Assembly: GCA_019234295.1 (NCBI GenBank)
Contig: JAFALK010000017.1
Coordinates: 186,001-250,000 of the forward strand
Length of the DNA stretch: 64,000 nt
Direction of reading: 5' to 3'
From: Roseateles sp.
Lineage (GTDB): Bacteria; Pseudomonadota; Gammaproteobacteria; Burkholderiales; Burkholderiaceae_C
The notes beneath the pieces were generated by a model that saw only the letters and a program-made list of their open reading frames with translations, searched no databases and was not told the DNA's origin. Positions 52,445 to 63,632 of the stretch are shown here, in pieces (the first letter of the stretch is position 1; each line of letters opens with the position of its first letter). A program made the position numbers and the translations under genes.

Positions 52445-53563
52445 ATGAGTTTCAAGAATCACCCGAAGCCGCAGCGCGTGGTCGTCGGCCTCTCGGGCGG
52501 CGTCGATTCTGCCGTCACCGCTCACCTGCTCAAGCAACAGGGCCACGAGGTCGTCGGCATCTTCATGAAGAACTGGGAAGACGACGACGACAGCGAGTAC
52601 TGCTCGTCCAACGTCGACTTCGTGGACGCCGCTGCCGTGGCCGACGTTATCGGCATCGAGATCGAACACGTGAATTTCGCGGCCGACTACAAGGACCGCG
52701 TCTTCGCTGCCTTCCTGCGCGAGTACCAGGCCGGCCGCACACCCAACCCTGACGTGCTGTGCAATGCCGAGATCAAGTTCAAGGCCTTCCTGGACCACGC
52801 GATGCGCCTGGGCGCAGAGAAGATCGCGACCGGGCATTACGCGCGGGTGCGTGAAGTGGCTGGCGTGCATCAACTACTCAAGGGCTTGGATCCCGCCAAG
52901 GATCAGAGCTATTTCCTCCATCGCCTGAACCAGGCGCAGCTGGCGAAGACCCTGTTCCCGGTCGGCGAGCTCAAGAAGACCGAGGTGCGCCGCATCGCCG
53001 AGGAAATCGGCCTGCCGAATGCGAAGAAGAAGGATTCGACCGGGATCTGCTTCATCGGCGAGCGCCCGTTCCGGGAGTTCCTCAACCGCTACCTGGCCCA
53101 CGCGCCCGGCCCCATCGTCGACGAGCGCGGCCGCAAGATCGGCGAGCATGTGGGGCTTTCGTTCTACACGCTGGGCCAGCGCCAGGGCCTGGGCATCGGC
53201 GGCGTGAAGACCAAGGGTACGCCCCGCGGCGGTGGCGATCACGAACCTTGGTTCGTGGCCCGCAAGGATCTCGAGAAGAACACGCTGATCGTCGTGCAGG
53301 GCCACGACCACCCGCTGCTGCTCAGCCGGACCCTCGTCGCCGACGATCTGGCCTGGACGCACGAGCAGCCCGCCGACGCTGACATCGCCGCCAAGAGCCG
53401 CTACCGCCAGAGCGACGCCGCCTGCCGCTTCGAGGGTGCAGACAACACGTTCAAGCTGACATTCACCGAGCCGCAATGGGCCGTGACGCCCGGCCAGAGC
53501 GCCGTGCTCTACGACGGCGAGGTCTGCCTCGGCGGCGGCGTGATCGCCAGCGCCGCCCGGTGA
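52445..53563 (+). CDS. mnmA: tRNA 2-thiouridylase
   Basis: The 372-residue enzyme makes 2-thiouridine at position 34 of certain tRNAs. The PP-loop is GLSGGVDS, catalytic cysteines are Cys106 ([10 protein letters not shown]) and Cys202 (GICFIGER), and the C-terminal beta-barrel domain ends [11 protein letters not shown]. The ATG at 52445 has no clear ribosome site. The histidine-kinase gene starts within its stop codon (GTGA). Confidence 0.96.
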   Translation: MSFKNHPKPQRVVVGLSGGVDSAVTAHLLKQQGHEVVGIFMKNWEDDDDSEYCSSNVDFVDAAAVADVIGIEIEHVNFAADYKDRVFAAFLREYQAGRTPNPDVLCNAEIKFKAFLDHAMRLGAEKIATGHYARVREVAGVHQLLKGLDPAKDQSYFLHRLNQAQLAKTLFPVGELKKTEVRRIAEEIGLPNAKKKDSTGICFIGERPFREFLNRYLAHAPGPIVDERGRKIGEHVGLSFYTLGQRQGLGIGGVKTKGTPRGGGDHEPWFVARKDLEKNTLIVVQGHDHPLLLSRTLVADDLAWTHEQPADADIAAKSRYRQSDAACRFEGADNTFKLTFTEPQWAVTPGQSAVLYDGEVCLGGGVIASAAR

Positions 53564-54783
53564 AGCTGCTCGACCGCTTCGACCAACTGCTGGTGCGCAT
53601 CGCCCAGCCCAGCTTCGTGCTGCGGGTGGCGGCGCTTTCGATCTGCCTGCTCGAGCTGGCTGCCGCCGTGGCCACCCTCCTTGGCTACCGCACGGACCCC
53701 TATGACGGCGCCCTGCCGGCCCTGTACCGGCGCCTGGGTGGCGGTGCCAGCGACGCGACCCTGCTGCTGCTGTGCCTGGGCGTGCTACTGGCCTTCGTCT
53801 GGCAATACTGGCGCCTCGCACGCGACGGCCGCGCCGACCAGCAAGCGCCGCATGCGCTGGCCCGCATCCTGCTGATCGATGCGCTGGCCGTGGCGGTGAC
53901 GCCAGGCCTGCCCTTTCTCGTCACCGCTCTGGCCGCCGTGCTGCTGCGGGTGCGCACGGCCTTCCTGTTCGCGCTCGGGCAGATCGGCCTGAACCTGCTC
54001 CTGTACTGGTTGTTGCCCGGCAGTGAGGCGCCCACGCTGATGGATTCGCTCGGGCTCTTCATGGCCATGCTGGCCCTGCACGGCATGGCCTTCGGCCTTG
54101 GCCGCATGGCCGCGGCCGAGGCCGAGAAGCGCCGCTGGCTACAGGTCATGCTGGCCGAGCGGCTCTCGGCCGAGCACCTGCAAGCCGAGCAGTTGCGCTA
54201 TGCCGAGCGGCTCTCGCTGGCGCGTGAGTTGCACGACGTCTTCGGCCATCATCTGACCGCTTTGAACCTGCAACTGCAGTTGGGCAGCGCCCTGCTCGCG
54301 CGCAGCGACGCCCTCGGCGCCAGCCAGGCCGTCGAGCGCGCCCGTGAAGGCGCGGCACAGCTGCTGGCCGACGTTCGCGAGGCCGTCTCCGCCCAGCGGG
54401 CCCACGGTCGCATCGACCTGTCTGATGCGCTGAAGGCCCTGGCCGAGGGCATCGCAAGCACGCGCGTCGAGCTCGACATCGCCGAGGCCGCGCGGGACCT
54501 CAGCCCCCGCGCCGCCCACGCATTGCTGCGCTGTGTACAGGAGGCGGTGACCAACAGCGTGCGCCACGCACGCGCGCCGCGCATCGTCATCACCCTCCAA
54601 ATGGGCGTTGCCGGCGAGATCGCGGTCAGCGTCGATGACGATGGCAGCGGCGCCGCGCGGTATGCTGAAGGCAACGGACTCAAGGGCATGGCCGAGCGCA
54701 TGGCGGAACTCGGCGGCAGCATGCGTGTGGCTCGCACGAACCCGGGGTTTCGAATCGAATTGCGTTGTCCGAGGTCGGCATGA
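53560..54783 (+). CDS. NarL/DesK-type sensor histidine kinase
   Basis: The 407-residue kinase starts with GTG overlapping the mnmA stop. About five transmembrane helices (near 21-42, 64-85, 103-130, 134-152, 160-180) are followed by a short coiled coil, HisKA_3 with phospho-acceptor His225 in [12 protein letters not shown], and a HATPase domain ([27 protein letters not shown]). The membrane sensor lacks a recognisable ligand domain and may sense membrane state, as DesK does. It is coupled to the response-regulator gene by an ATGA overlap. Confidence 0.9.
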   Translation: MKLLDRFDQLLVRIAQPSFVLRVAALSICLLELAAAVATLLGYRTDPYDGALPALYRRLGGGASDATLLLLCLGVLLAFVWQYWRLARDGRADQQAPHALARILLIDALAVAVTPGLPFLVTALAAVLLRVRTAFLFALGQIGLNLLLYWLLPGSEAPTLMDSLGLFMAMLALHGMAFGLGRMAAAEAEKRRWLQVMLAERLSAEHLQAEQLRYAERLSLARELHDVFGHHLTALNLQLQLGSALLARSDALGASQAVERAREGAAQLLADVREAVSAQRAHGRIDLSDALKALAEGIASTRVELDIAEAARDLSPRAAHALLRCVQEAVTNSVRHARAPRIVITLQMGVAGEIAVSVDDDGSGAARYAEGNGLKGMAERMAELGGSMRVARTNPGFRIELRCPRSA

Positions 54784-55418
54784 AGATTTTCTTGGTCGAA
54801 GACCAGCAACTGGTGCTTGAAGGGCTCAAGGGCCTGCTCGCGCTGCACGAAGGGATCGAGATCGTGGGCGAGGCCAATGACGGCGCCGACGCCATCGAGC
54901 GCATTCCCGGCCTGATGCCGGACGTCATCCTCTCCGACATGCGCATGCCGCGCCTGGACGGCCTGGGCTTGATCCGCGCCCTGGCCGCGCGTGCGCTGGC
55001 CATCCCTGTCGTGCTGCTGACGACCTTCGACGACGCGGCCGTGTTCGACGAAGCCGTGCGCGCTGGCGCCAAGGGCTTCCTGCTCAAGGCCATCAGCCCT
55101 GACACGCTGGTGCAGGCCCTGCACGAGGTGGCCGATGGCGGCACGGTGCTGCGCCCCACGCTGACCACACGCGTGGAACAGGCCGGCCGCAAGACCGAGC
55201 GCGCCTTCGACGCCATCCCCGAGCCGGACCCGCTCTCGCCCAAGGAACTGCAGGTGCTGCGCCTCGTCGCCAGCGGCCGCTCCAACACCGAGATTGCCGC
55301 CCTCCTGGGCAATAGCGAGGGCGTGATCAAGAACCACTGCTCGGCCATCTTCTCCAAGATGGGTGTGCGCGACAGAACCCAGGCGGTGCTGAGGGCGATT
55401 GATCTGGGTTGGATCTGA
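54780..55418 (+). CDS. NarL/LuxR-family response regulator
   Basis: The 212-residue regulator has a receiver domain with phospho-acceptor Asp53 (ILSDMRMPR), Thr81 and Lys103, and a LuxR-type helix-turn-helix (LSPKELQVLRLVASGRSNTE, KNHCSAIFSKMGVRDRTQAV). It is phosphorylated by the kinase encoded just upstream. Its targets are unknown. Confidence 0.94.
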   Translation: MKIFLVEDQQLVLEGLKGLLALHEGIEIVGEANDGADAIERIPGLMPDVILSDMRMPRLDGLGLIRALAARALAIPVVLLTTFDDAAVFDEAVRAGAKGFLLKAISPDTLVQALHEVADGGTVLRPTLTTRVEQAGRKTERAFDAIPEPDPLSPKELQVLRLVASGRSNTEIAALLGNSEGVIKNHCSAIFSKMGVRDRTQAVLRAIDLGWI

Positions 55419-55434
55419 CGCGCAAAATGCGCCG

Positions 55435-55866
55435 ATGCCCTCTGCACTGATTCCTGGCCTGCGCTACGCGGACGCTCCGGCGGCCCTCGCGTGGCTGGTG
55501 CGGGCTTTCGGCTTTGAGGTCCACCTGATGGTCCCCAACGCACGCGGAGGCATCGCCCACGCGCAGTTGATCTGGCGCGACTCGAAGCGCGGCGATGCGA
55601 TGGTGATGCTGTCCAGCAGCGAGCCCTTGGGCGAATTCGGCCACCTGCTGGTCCAGCCCATCGCCTGCGAATCTCGCTCCACGCAGGCCCCCTACCTCAT
55701 CGTCGATGCGGTCGATGCCCATCACGCACGCGCCGTCACCGCCGGGGCTGAGATCGTCATGCCCCTGGTGGACCAGGACTATGGCGGGCGCGGCTATGCC
55801 TGCCGCGATCTGGAAGGTCATCTGTGGTGCTTCGGCAGCTACGACCCCTGGGCCGCGGCGCAATGA
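55435..55866 (+). CDS. VOC/glyoxalase-like superfamily protein
   Basis: The 143-residue protein opens IPGLRYADAPAALAWLVRAF, has a central beta-alpha-beta-beta-beta repeat and ends YACRDLEGHLWCFGSYDPW, typical of PhnB/glyoxalase-like VOC proteins, including those I recall being called bleomycin-resistance-like. Metal ligands are not obvious, so enzymatic activity is unclear. A small hairpin (GCGCA-AAA-TGCGC, 55420-55432) lies just before the start. Confidence 0.82.
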   Translation: MPSALIPGLRYADAPAALAWLVRAFGFEVHLMVPNARGGIAHAQLIWRDSKRGDAMVMLSSSEPLGEFGHLLVQPIACESRSTQAPYLIVDAVDAHHARAVTAGAEIVMPLVDQDYGGRGYACRDLEGHLWCFGSYDPWAAAQ

Positions 55867-56255
55867 GGAAGACGCAGGTCCCCTGGCTGATGCTGGTGCT
55901 GGCGGTCATGGCCTGCGCGACGCCGCAGCCAGCCTCGCGCGAGGAAGTGGCGGCCCGGATCGACTCGTTGATCGGCACGGCCGCCTGCGACAGCGATGCG
56001 CAATGCCGCGTCGTCGGCATCGGCGCGCGGGCCTGTGGCGGCCCGGCCACTTATCGCGCCTGGTCCAGCCTGCACACTGACGAAGCCACGCTCAAGGCCG
56101 CGGCCGATGCTCTGGCCACGCTCGATCGCGAGGCCGCTGCGCGCTCGCACCTGATGTCCGACTGCCGCATGCTGCCCAGGCCGGGCACGGTCTGCCGCCC
56201 CGTGGCAGACGGCCCCAGGCGCTGCGTGCTCGAGACTGCGAACAACGCCAGCTAG
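55863..56255 (+). CDS. Cysteine-containing lipoprotein, unknown function
   Basis: The 130-residue protein has a lipoprotein signal (MRKTQVPWLMLVLAVMAC, lipid Cys18) and a mature part with six cysteines in pairs (ACDSDAQCR, ACGG, DCRM, VCRP, RRCV), probably disulfide-linked. Start overlaps the VOC gene as ATGA. The family is not recognised. It is convergent with the pseudopilin operon and overlaps it by 4 bases. Confidence 0.72.
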   Translation: MRKTQVPWLMLVLAVMACATPQPASREEVAARIDSLIGTAACDSDAQCRVVGIGARACGGPATYRAWSSLHTDEATLKAAADALATLDREAAARSHLMSDCRMLPRPGTVCRPVADGPRRCVLETANNAS

Positions 56256-56773
56256 GGACTGCTGGCAGCCTGCGGCGGCGAGAAGGGTGTGCCGCGCGCA
56301 TAGTCGAGCGCACGGAAGGCGCAGTCGCTGGCCAGTCGAACAGCCTTGCAGGGCCCGATATCGCTGCGCAGAAGCTCCTGCGAGGAGCGGCTGCGCACGC
56401 CGATGAAGCGACGCGGGTCGGCGGGATCGGGCAGCAGTTGCCAGTCGGGCTGGCCGGTGAAGGGGTCCGTGTAGATCTGGCGCAGGTGATGGCGCACCAC
56501 GAGGCCGCGCCGGTCCTCGATCAGCGCGGCCAGTTCGGGCGGGTTCTGCTCCAGGCCCGGCGTGGCGCGGCGATAGGCCTGGATGGCGCGGGCGATGGCG
56601 CCGGCCCGGAACTCCAGCTCGCATTCGCGCTCGCGCTGGGCGCCAGCATGCCAGGACTGGCCCAGCGCCGCCAGCGCTGCCGCGGTGATGGCGACGAAGA
56701 AGAGCACAAAGAGATAGGTGAAGCCCCGGCTTCGGTACCGGGCCGCCGCGGGCTCGCGATCACCAGTCCGCAT
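56252..56773 (-). CDS. Pseudopilin-like protein without Glu5
   Basis: The 173-residue protein has a basic leader, a prepilin-type junction RSRG/FTYLFVLF and a long hydrophobic N-terminal helix, but position +5 is Phe instead of the Glu found in ordinary pilins. The C-terminal region (about 45-165) is globular and lacks the Ca-loop pattern of GspG. Minor pseudopilins such as GspK lack Glu5, so a tip role is possible. The ATG at 56773 overlaps the GspG-like gene by 14 bases. Last gene of the operon. Confidence 0.7.
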   Translation of the reverse strand: MRTGDREPAAARYRSRGFTYLFVLFFVAITAAALAALGQSWHAGAQRERECELEFRAGAIARAIQAYRRATPGLEQNPPELAALIEDRRGLVVRHHLRQIYTDPFTGQPDWQLLPDPADPRRFIGVRSRSSQELLRSDIGPCKAVRLASDCAFRALDYARGTPFSPPQAASSP

Positions 56774-57140
56774 AGAGCCGTCCATCGCTGGCGCGGCCGG
56801 CGGCGGCGCTGTGCACGTCATACACGCTGCCGCGCAGCGTGGCGTCGGAAGGCGGCGCGAGGATCATCCATTGCTCGCGAGTCTCGAGCAAGGGGTCTTC
56901 GGGGATCTCGCGCAGGTAGCGCGCGTTCACCAACTCGTCGAGCGACTCGGGGTAGCGGCCCTTGTCTGCCGCGAAATGGTCGATGGCGTCGCGCATCACC
57001 GCCAGCGAGCTGTGCAGGGCGGTCTCCTTGGCCTTGTCCAGGCTCTTGAAATAGCGCGGCGCCGCCAGTGAGGCGAGCAGGGCCACGATGGCCATGACGA
57101 CCAGCAGTTCAATCAGCGTGAAGCCGGAGCAGCGGCGCAT
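56760..57140 (-). CDS. GspG-like pseudopilin
   Basis: The 126-residue prepilin has a 6-residue leader and the cleavage/methylation motif CSG/FTLIELLVVMAI with Glu5. The body shows KAKETALHSSLAVMRDAIDHF, GRYPESLDELV and the ending DVHSAAAGRASDGRLYADW, a pattern related to the GspG calcium-loop tail. It begins 1 base after the second pseudopilin gene's stop. Likely a component of the periplasmic pseudopilus. Confidence 0.85.
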   Translation of the reverse strand: MRRCSGFTLIELLVVMAIVALLASLAAPRYFKSLDKAKETALHSSLAVMRDAIDHFAADKGRYPESLDELVNARYLREIPEDPLLETREQWMILAPPSDATLRGSVYDVHSAAAGRASDGRLYADW

Positions 57141-57141
57141 C

Positions 57142-57609
57142 TCACCAGTCCTTCACAGGGCTGCCGTCGAGCGCGCGGCGCTCGGAGCGGGAGTGGATGT
57201 CGAATACGTCGCGGCCGGGGCGCGGGTTGTCGGGTGCACTGTCATAGGCGCGCAGGGCCCACGTCTCGGCCGCGGACGACTGCGGATCGGCAAAGGGATC
57301 GCGCGGCAGGTAACGCAGGAAGTAGATCTTGTCGCCGTTGGGCGTGCGGATGTCGGGCACGCCCTGGACGAGGGCGTCCAGGTCAGGTGGATAGCCGCTG
57401 GCATCGGCCGGCTTGGCCACGCGGCCCTCGTCGGCGGCGCGCTTGTAGGCATCGATCGCGCCGCGGAGCGTGCGCAGGCCGGCGCGCAACTCGAACTCCT
57501 GGCTGCGCTGGTACGTGAGCTCCAGCATGGGCCGGGCTGCGGCCGCGAGCACGCCCATGATGGCCAGCACGACCAGCATCTCGATGAGCGTAAAGCCACG
57601 GCCGCGCAT
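57142..57609 (-). CDS. GspG-like pseudopilin (second)
   Basis: The 155-residue prepilin has the motif GRG/FTLIEMLVVLAIMGVLAA with Glu5, a helical body (SQEFELRAGLRTLRGAIDAY) and the tail DVFDIHSRSERRALDGSPVKDW split here as DVFDIHS, then RRALDGSPVKDW. The tail mirrors the neighbouring pseudopilin (DVHS...DGRLYADW), which suggests a duplication. It is 4 bases downstream of the secretin gene. Confidence 0.85.
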   Translation of the reverse strand: MRGRGFTLIEMLVVLAIMGVLAAAARPMLELTYQRSQEFELRAGLRTLRGAIDAYKRAADEGRVAKPADASGYPPDLDALVQGVPDIRTPNGDKIYFLRYLPRDPFADPQSSAAETWALRAYDSAPDNPRPGRDVFDIHSRSERRALDGSPVKDW

Positions 57610-57613
57610 GGCT

Positions 57614-59788
57614 TCAGCGCGCCTCGACCTGGATCAGGCCCACGCCCTCGGCCACCACAAGCAGGCTCTCGCCCGCCGGCACGCCGATGGCCTGCGGCGA
57701 GATCACGCCGACGCTGAGCACCTGCCCGCTGGCGGTAGGCAGGGCGCGCAGCAGCACGGCCTTGTCGCTCTTGGCCGGCACCTCGATCTGCAGTTGGCCC
57801 AGCACGCCCGGCACGCCCGCCGCGCCCGGCTGATCCGGCTGGAGCAGCTTGGCGTCGTACTCGACCAAGGCCTTCACCGCGTAGGCGGCCTCGTTCCTGA
57901 GCGTGAGCGTGGCGTTGCCGCCGGCCGGCACGTTCTGGGTCAGCTCGTAGCGCAGCACCGCGCGTTGCGGCACGGCCGGTCCTTGCTGCGGCGCGCCGCT
58001 GCCGGCCAGGACCACGCCGGGCTTGGCAACGGAGCGGATCAGGCTACTGAAGGCGCCGGGCGAGGCGTCCGTGCCGCTGGGTAGGCGCGAGTTGGCCGCC
58101 TCGGGCAGGCTCAGGTTGCGGATCACATGCGGAGTGATCAGCAGCACGATCTCGCTCTTGTTGCGCGTATCGGTACGCGAGCCGAAGAGCCGGCCCAGCA
58201 GCGGCAGGTTCTGCAGGCCCGGAACGCCGGTGCTGCTGCTGCGGTCCTCGTTATTGATCAGGCCGGCCAGCACCTGCGTTTCGCCATCGGCCAGGCGCAG
58301 CGTCGTGGTGGTCTGGCGCTGCCCGAGCTGGTAGGCCGTGGTGCCGCCGGGGCCGGTCACCTGGTTGATGATGTTGGAGACCTCGAGATTGATCTTGATG
58401 CTGACGTCGTTGTCCAGCTGCACGATCGGCTCGACTTCCAGCTTCAGGCCCACGTCCTGGTAGGACACCGAGGCTGCCACCGAGGTGTTGACGCTGAAAT
58501 TGCTCGTGGTCGTGAACACGGGCACCTTCTCGCCGATCTGGATACGCGCCTTGTCGCGGTTGCGCACGCGGATCTTGGGGTTGGCAAGCAGGTTCACGTC
58601 GCCGTCGGTGCCGCTCAGGTTGGCCACGGCAAGCGGATTGGCAATGCTGGCGCGCAGATTGGACGGATTCTTGCCACCGATGAATACGCGGTCGGGGATC
58701 TGGCCCGTGGCGTCGCTGATGCCCAGTTGTACGGAGGACGGCCACTGCAGACCCAGCGTGTCCACCTTGTCGCTGGCCAGCTCCATGACCTCCACCTCGA
58801 GCATCACCTCGGGCTCGGGCAGGTCGACCGCTGCGACGAGCTTCTCGACCAGGCGCAGCACCTCGGGCGTGTCGCGCAACACGACCATATTGAGCCGCTC
58901 GTCCACATGGATGTCGCGCACCTTGGCAATGGTCTTGGCCATCGCCATGACCTGCTTGGCGTCCGCATTGGTCAGGTACAGGGTGCGCGTGACCAGCTCC
59001 TGGTGCTCGCGCTCCTTGTTTTGGCTGTTGGGATAGACGAGCACCGTACTCTCGTTGAGCAGCTTGCGGTCCAGCCCCTGGGTGGACAGGATGACGCGCA
59101 GCGCTTCGTCCAGCGTGACGTTGCGCAGGAAGACGGTGACGCGCGCATCGCTCTTGACCTCGCGGTCGAAGACGAAGTTGATCGTCGAGCTGCGCGAGAG
59201 CGCCTCGAAGACCTGGCGCAACGGCGCGTCGCGAAACTCCAGCACGACGGGCTTCTGGAAGGCCGGGCCCATCTCGCCGTAGCTGGCGGGGTCCAGCGGC
59301 CGCGCCTGGGCGATCTGCGCGATGAGCCGGCGCGCCTCGGCATTGCGCGGCGATTCGGCCAGCACCTCGCGGGCCTCAGCGTCGGCGCGGTCAATGCGGC
59401 CTTCGGACAGATCCGCGCGGGCGGCGGCCAGGCGGCCTTCTTGCTTGCGGCCGCGGGCGATCTCGATCTCGTACCAGGCCAGGCGCGCATTGCCAGGATC
59501 CACGGCCCGCAGCTGTTCCAGCACGGAGGCGGCTTCGTCCCAGCGCGCGGTCTGGCGCAGGCCCTCGATCTGCAAGAGCTGGCGCTGCACGAGCTGCTCG
59601 CGCATGCGCATCTGCGCAGCGCGCACGGCCGGCTCGCCGGGCTGCTGCTGGACGGCCTTGTCGAGCAGGGCCACGGCCTGGGGTAGTCGGTTGGCGCGGC
59701 TCAGGTCCTCGGCCTCGCGCACCGCCGGGTTCGTGCAGCCGCTCAGGGCCAGGCAGGCCACGATCAGAAGGGAGACGGGCGTCTTCAT
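57614..59788 (-). CDS. Secretin lipoprotein with TPR-like N-terminus and cohesin-like C-terminus
   Basis: The 724-residue protein starts with a lipoprotein signal (ACLALSGC, Cys18), a helical/TPR-like region (about 25-175), N0/N1-type domains (VVLEFRDAPLRQVFEALS; RTLYLTNADAKQVM) and the secretin core (VGLKLEVEPIVQLDNDVSI, PGLQNLPLLGRLFGSRT, EIVLLITPHVIRN). From about residue 600 a beta-rich tail (LRYELTQNVPAGGNATLTL...) reads like a cohesin domain. It forms an outer-membrane channel. The ATG at 59788 overlaps the upstream gene as ATGA. It differs from GspD in having only two N-domains and in the extra tail, more like MshL/PilQ. Confidence 0.88.
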   Translation of the reverse strand: MKTPVSLLIVACLALSGCTNPAVREAEDLSRANRLPQAVALLDKAVQQQPGEPAVRAAQMRMREQLVQRQLLQIEGLRQTARWDEAASVLEQLRAVDPGNARLAWYEIEIARGRKQEGRLAAARADLSEGRIDRADAEAREVLAESPRNAEARRLIAQIAQARPLDPASYGEMGPAFQKPVVLEFRDAPLRQVFEALSRSSTINFVFDREVKSDARVTVFLRNVTLDEALRVILSTQGLDRKLLNESTVLVYPNSQNKEREHQELVTRTLYLTNADAKQVMAMAKTIAKVRDIHVDERLNMVVLRDTPEVLRLVEKLVAAVDLPEPEVMLEVEVMELASDKVDTLGLQWPSSVQLGISDATGQIPDRVFIGGKNPSNLRASIANPLAVANLSGTDGDVNLLANPKIRVRNRDKARIQIGEKVPVFTTTSNFSVNTSVAASVSYQDVGLKLEVEPIVQLDNDVSIKINLEVSNIINQVTGPGGTTAYQLGQRQTTTTLRLADGETQVLAGLINNEDRSSSTGVPGLQNLPLLGRLFGSRTDTRNKSEIVLLITPHVIRNLSLPEAANSRLPSGTDASPGAFSSLIRSVAKPGVVLAGSGAPQQGPAVPQRAVLRYELTQNVPAGGNATLTLRNEAAYAVKALVEYDAKLLQPDQPGAAGVPGVLGQLQIEVPAKSDKAVLLRALPTASGQVLSVGVISPQAIGVPAGESLLVVAEGVGLIQVEAR

Positions 59789-60330
59789 GGCGTCATCCGA
59801 AAAGCGAGGGTTCGTCGTATGCCGGTCGGCTTGTAGGTCAGCGAGAGGCCGCGTTCGTTGATGGCGTCGACCTGCCACTGCTCGTCGATCAGCTCGCCGG
59901 CCTGAACGGCCAGCGTGCGCAGCGGACCGGACAGCAAGGCCTTGGGCTGACCGTCTTCAACCAGGCGCCCGATCAGTTCGTACGGCAGCGGCGGCGCCAC
60001 CGGCGCCGGGGCCTGCGGCGCAAGCGGCGGAAGTGCCGCCGGAAGTGCCGACGGGGGTGGCGGTGGGGGAGGCGGCATCCAGGCTCCGAACTGCTCGACC
60101 CGGGCGTCGGGCCAGGGCGCGCGCGGCACGGCGCTGAGCGAGCTCGCCTGGCGCGCGGGCAATTCGGACTTGTCCGCCGGTTTGGGCGCTGCGGTCGGCG
60201 CGCGGCGCGTGGCGCCGGCCACTGCTGCCGCCTCGTCGCCCTGCCCGAGCTGCGAAGCCCACAGCGCGGCGGCGATCGTGACAGCCAACAGGCCGCCGAT
60301 CACATAGTGACGTTTTGGAACGCTGCTCAT
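59785..60330 (-). CDS. Inner-membrane GspC/PilP-like protein
   Basis: The 181-residue protein has one transmembrane helix (about 9-27), a long Pro/Ala linker (MPPPPPPPP among others) and a C-terminal region (PYELIGRLVEDGQPKALL, then VQAGELIDEQWQVDAINERG) that matches the GspC/PilP homology-region pattern: a repeated strand with a signal such as 'GRLVEDGQ'. It probably contacts the secretin's N-domain. Confidence 0.72.
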   Translation of the reverse strand: MSSVPKRHYVIGGLLAVTIAAALWASQLGQGDEAAAVAGATRRAPTAAPKPADKSELPARQASSLSAVPRAPWPDARVEQFGAWMPPPPPPPPSALPAALPPLAPQAPAPVAPPLPYELIGRLVEDGQPKALLSGPLRTLAVQAGELIDEQWQVDAINERGLSLTYKPTGIRRTLAFRMTP

Positions 60331-60854
60331 CGACCGCTCCTCGCATGCAGCGACCAGACAAGATCGGCATCGAGCTGGGCCGCCTGCGGAGTTGCGCGCT
60401 GGAGCTTGAGGCTGTCCAGGCTCAGCGCGGGATCCTGCGTAAGCGCCAACTCAATGAACGCACGCAGTTGGGCGTAGCTGCCGCTCACGGGCATGCTGAC
60501 GTCGAGGCGCTCCAGGCCCGCATCGGCGTCGATGTTCAGACGGTGTTCCGTGCGCGTGATCAACAGGCCCTGGCGCAGGGCCAACTCCAGCAGGTCCGCC
60601 AGACGCTGCTGGCGCTGGCTGCCGGCGGGCAGGCTGGCCAGCCAGTCGCCGCGAGCCAGATTGCGCCCCGGCGCGGCAGTGCTGACCAGGTGCGCCTTGA
60701 GCGCGGCGATGCTCGTCCTGGCCTGCGCCTTCAGGACCAGGGTCTCACGCTGCCATTGGCGGCCTGCCAGGACCAGCTCGGCGGCGGCGACCAGCAACAC
60801 CACACCAGCCAGGCCGGGCCAGCCCCAGCGCCTGACTTGCACGGGCAGCTTCAC
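60327..60854 (-). CDS. PilO/GspM-like inner-membrane protein
   Basis: The 175-residue protein has one N-terminal transmembrane helix (about 13-31), a periplasmic coiled-coil-like stretch (QWQRETLVLKAQARTSIAAL) and a ferredoxin-like C-terminal region (LDVSMPVSGSYAQLRAFIEL). The layout matches PilO/GspM/MshJ. Sequence identity to any named family is low, and overlaps on both sides (ATGA) tie it to the operon. Confidence 0.72.
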   Translation of the reverse strand: MKLPVQVRRWGWPGLAGVVLLVAAAELVLAGRQWQRETLVLKAQARTSIAALKAHLVSTAAPGRNLARGDWLASLPAGSQRQQRLADLLELALRQGLLITRTEHRLNIDADAGLERLDVSMPVSGSYAQLRAFIELALTQDPALSLDSLKLQRATPQAAQLDADLVWSLHARSGR

Positions 60855-62084
60855 GGCCTGGCCTCCCCGAGACGGCGCCCGTCGATCTGCGCAGACAGCT
60901 CGAAACGCTGGCCGGACAAGCCCTGCGTACCGGTCTCGAAGCGGCCCAGCACGACATGGCTCCAGCCCGGCTGCGAGAGCAGCTGGTCCACGAGATGCAA
61001 CGCGGCGCCCTGGTTCGGCGAGAGTCCGGTGAGCTTCAGGCGGCCCCTCGAGGCCGCGTAGTCCAGGCCCAGCCAGTCGATGCGCTCACGGCCTGACAGG
61101 CCTGCACGTTCGACCTCGGCCAGCAGCGGTCCCCAGGGCTCGTCGAGCAGAGCCTGCACCTCGAGCGCGCGGCCCATCCCATCGTCACGCTTGGCCGAGA
61201 CGGCGGCGGCCTGCGGGCGCGGCCGCTGGACCAGGTGGGCCAGCTCGGCGCGCGCGGCCTCCCGCTCGCCGTGCTGGACCCAGGCCGATTGCGCGGCGCT
61301 CGCCAGCACCAGCGCGCCGGTGATCGCCAGCGGCCAGGCCAGCAGAGCGCGGGGCAGGCGCGTGCCGAGAAAATCGGGCGCGGGCTGCCGGCTCTCGCGC
61401 GGCGCTTCGAAGAGCTCAGCGTCGGGCTCGACGCCGTCGAGGCGGCCGATCTGGCGCACGCCTTGGGTGGCCGGCAACATCGCGCCGTCGAGACCGAATC
61501 CGAGCAGCAACACGCGCGGCGCCGCGCGTTCCGCCAGCACGGCCTGCAAGGCAGCCAGCGTGGGCGCTTCGAGACGTTGGCTGCGCAGCCCGGCGAGGCG
61601 GCCCTCGGCCAGCTCCAGCCACAGCAGATGCGCGCCCTCGACCCAGGCCAGCTGCGCGCGCTGCGCCTGTGCCCATTGCGGCTCCTCATGCGCCAGACGG
61701 CGCAGCAGCGGCGCCCAGCAGGGCTCGACCGAGCTCAGGTCCACGCCGGTCTCGGCCGCGGTCGCCCGTAAGGCCGCCAGATCGACGCCCTGCAGCGCAC
61801 TCGCGCCGCCGTCCCAGCTCGCCAGCGCCCAGCGCTGCGAAGCGGCACCGAAGTAATGGCCGAACTGCTGTCGCGCGTAGGCCTCGCGGGCCTCCGCGTC
61901 GGGCAGGGGCAGGCCGGGCTCGAAGACGAAGTCGTGCAGCAGGCGGCTGCTGATGACGAGGCGGCAGGCCACGCCACCGTGATGCGCGCACCAGTCGGCA
62001 AAGTCCGGTCCCTCGGCCCTGAGCACCAGAGTGCGCGGCTTGGCCAAGCGCGCGTGCCAGGCCTGGATGCGCCGTTGCAGGCCG

Positions 62085-62092
<8 letters not shown>
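60851..62092 (-). CDS. GspL-like protein (PilM/PilN-type fusion)
   Basis: The 413-residue protein has a cytoplasmic actin-like region (about 1-235), a transmembrane helix (about 252-274; LLAWPLAITGALVLASAA) and a periplasmic PilN-like region (ERIDWLGLDYAASRGRLKLTG and after). This layout is that of GspL/MshI, which links the ATPase to the periplasmic platform. The ATG at 62092 overlaps gspE by 8 bases; a GTG four codons earlier is an alternative. Confidence 0.72.

Positions 62093-63628
<1,536 letters not shown>

Positions 63629-63632
<4 letters not shown>

Noticed and set aside
58127-59686. 519-codon plus-strand frame
   Set aside because: It is antisense to the secretin and has the same biased composition.
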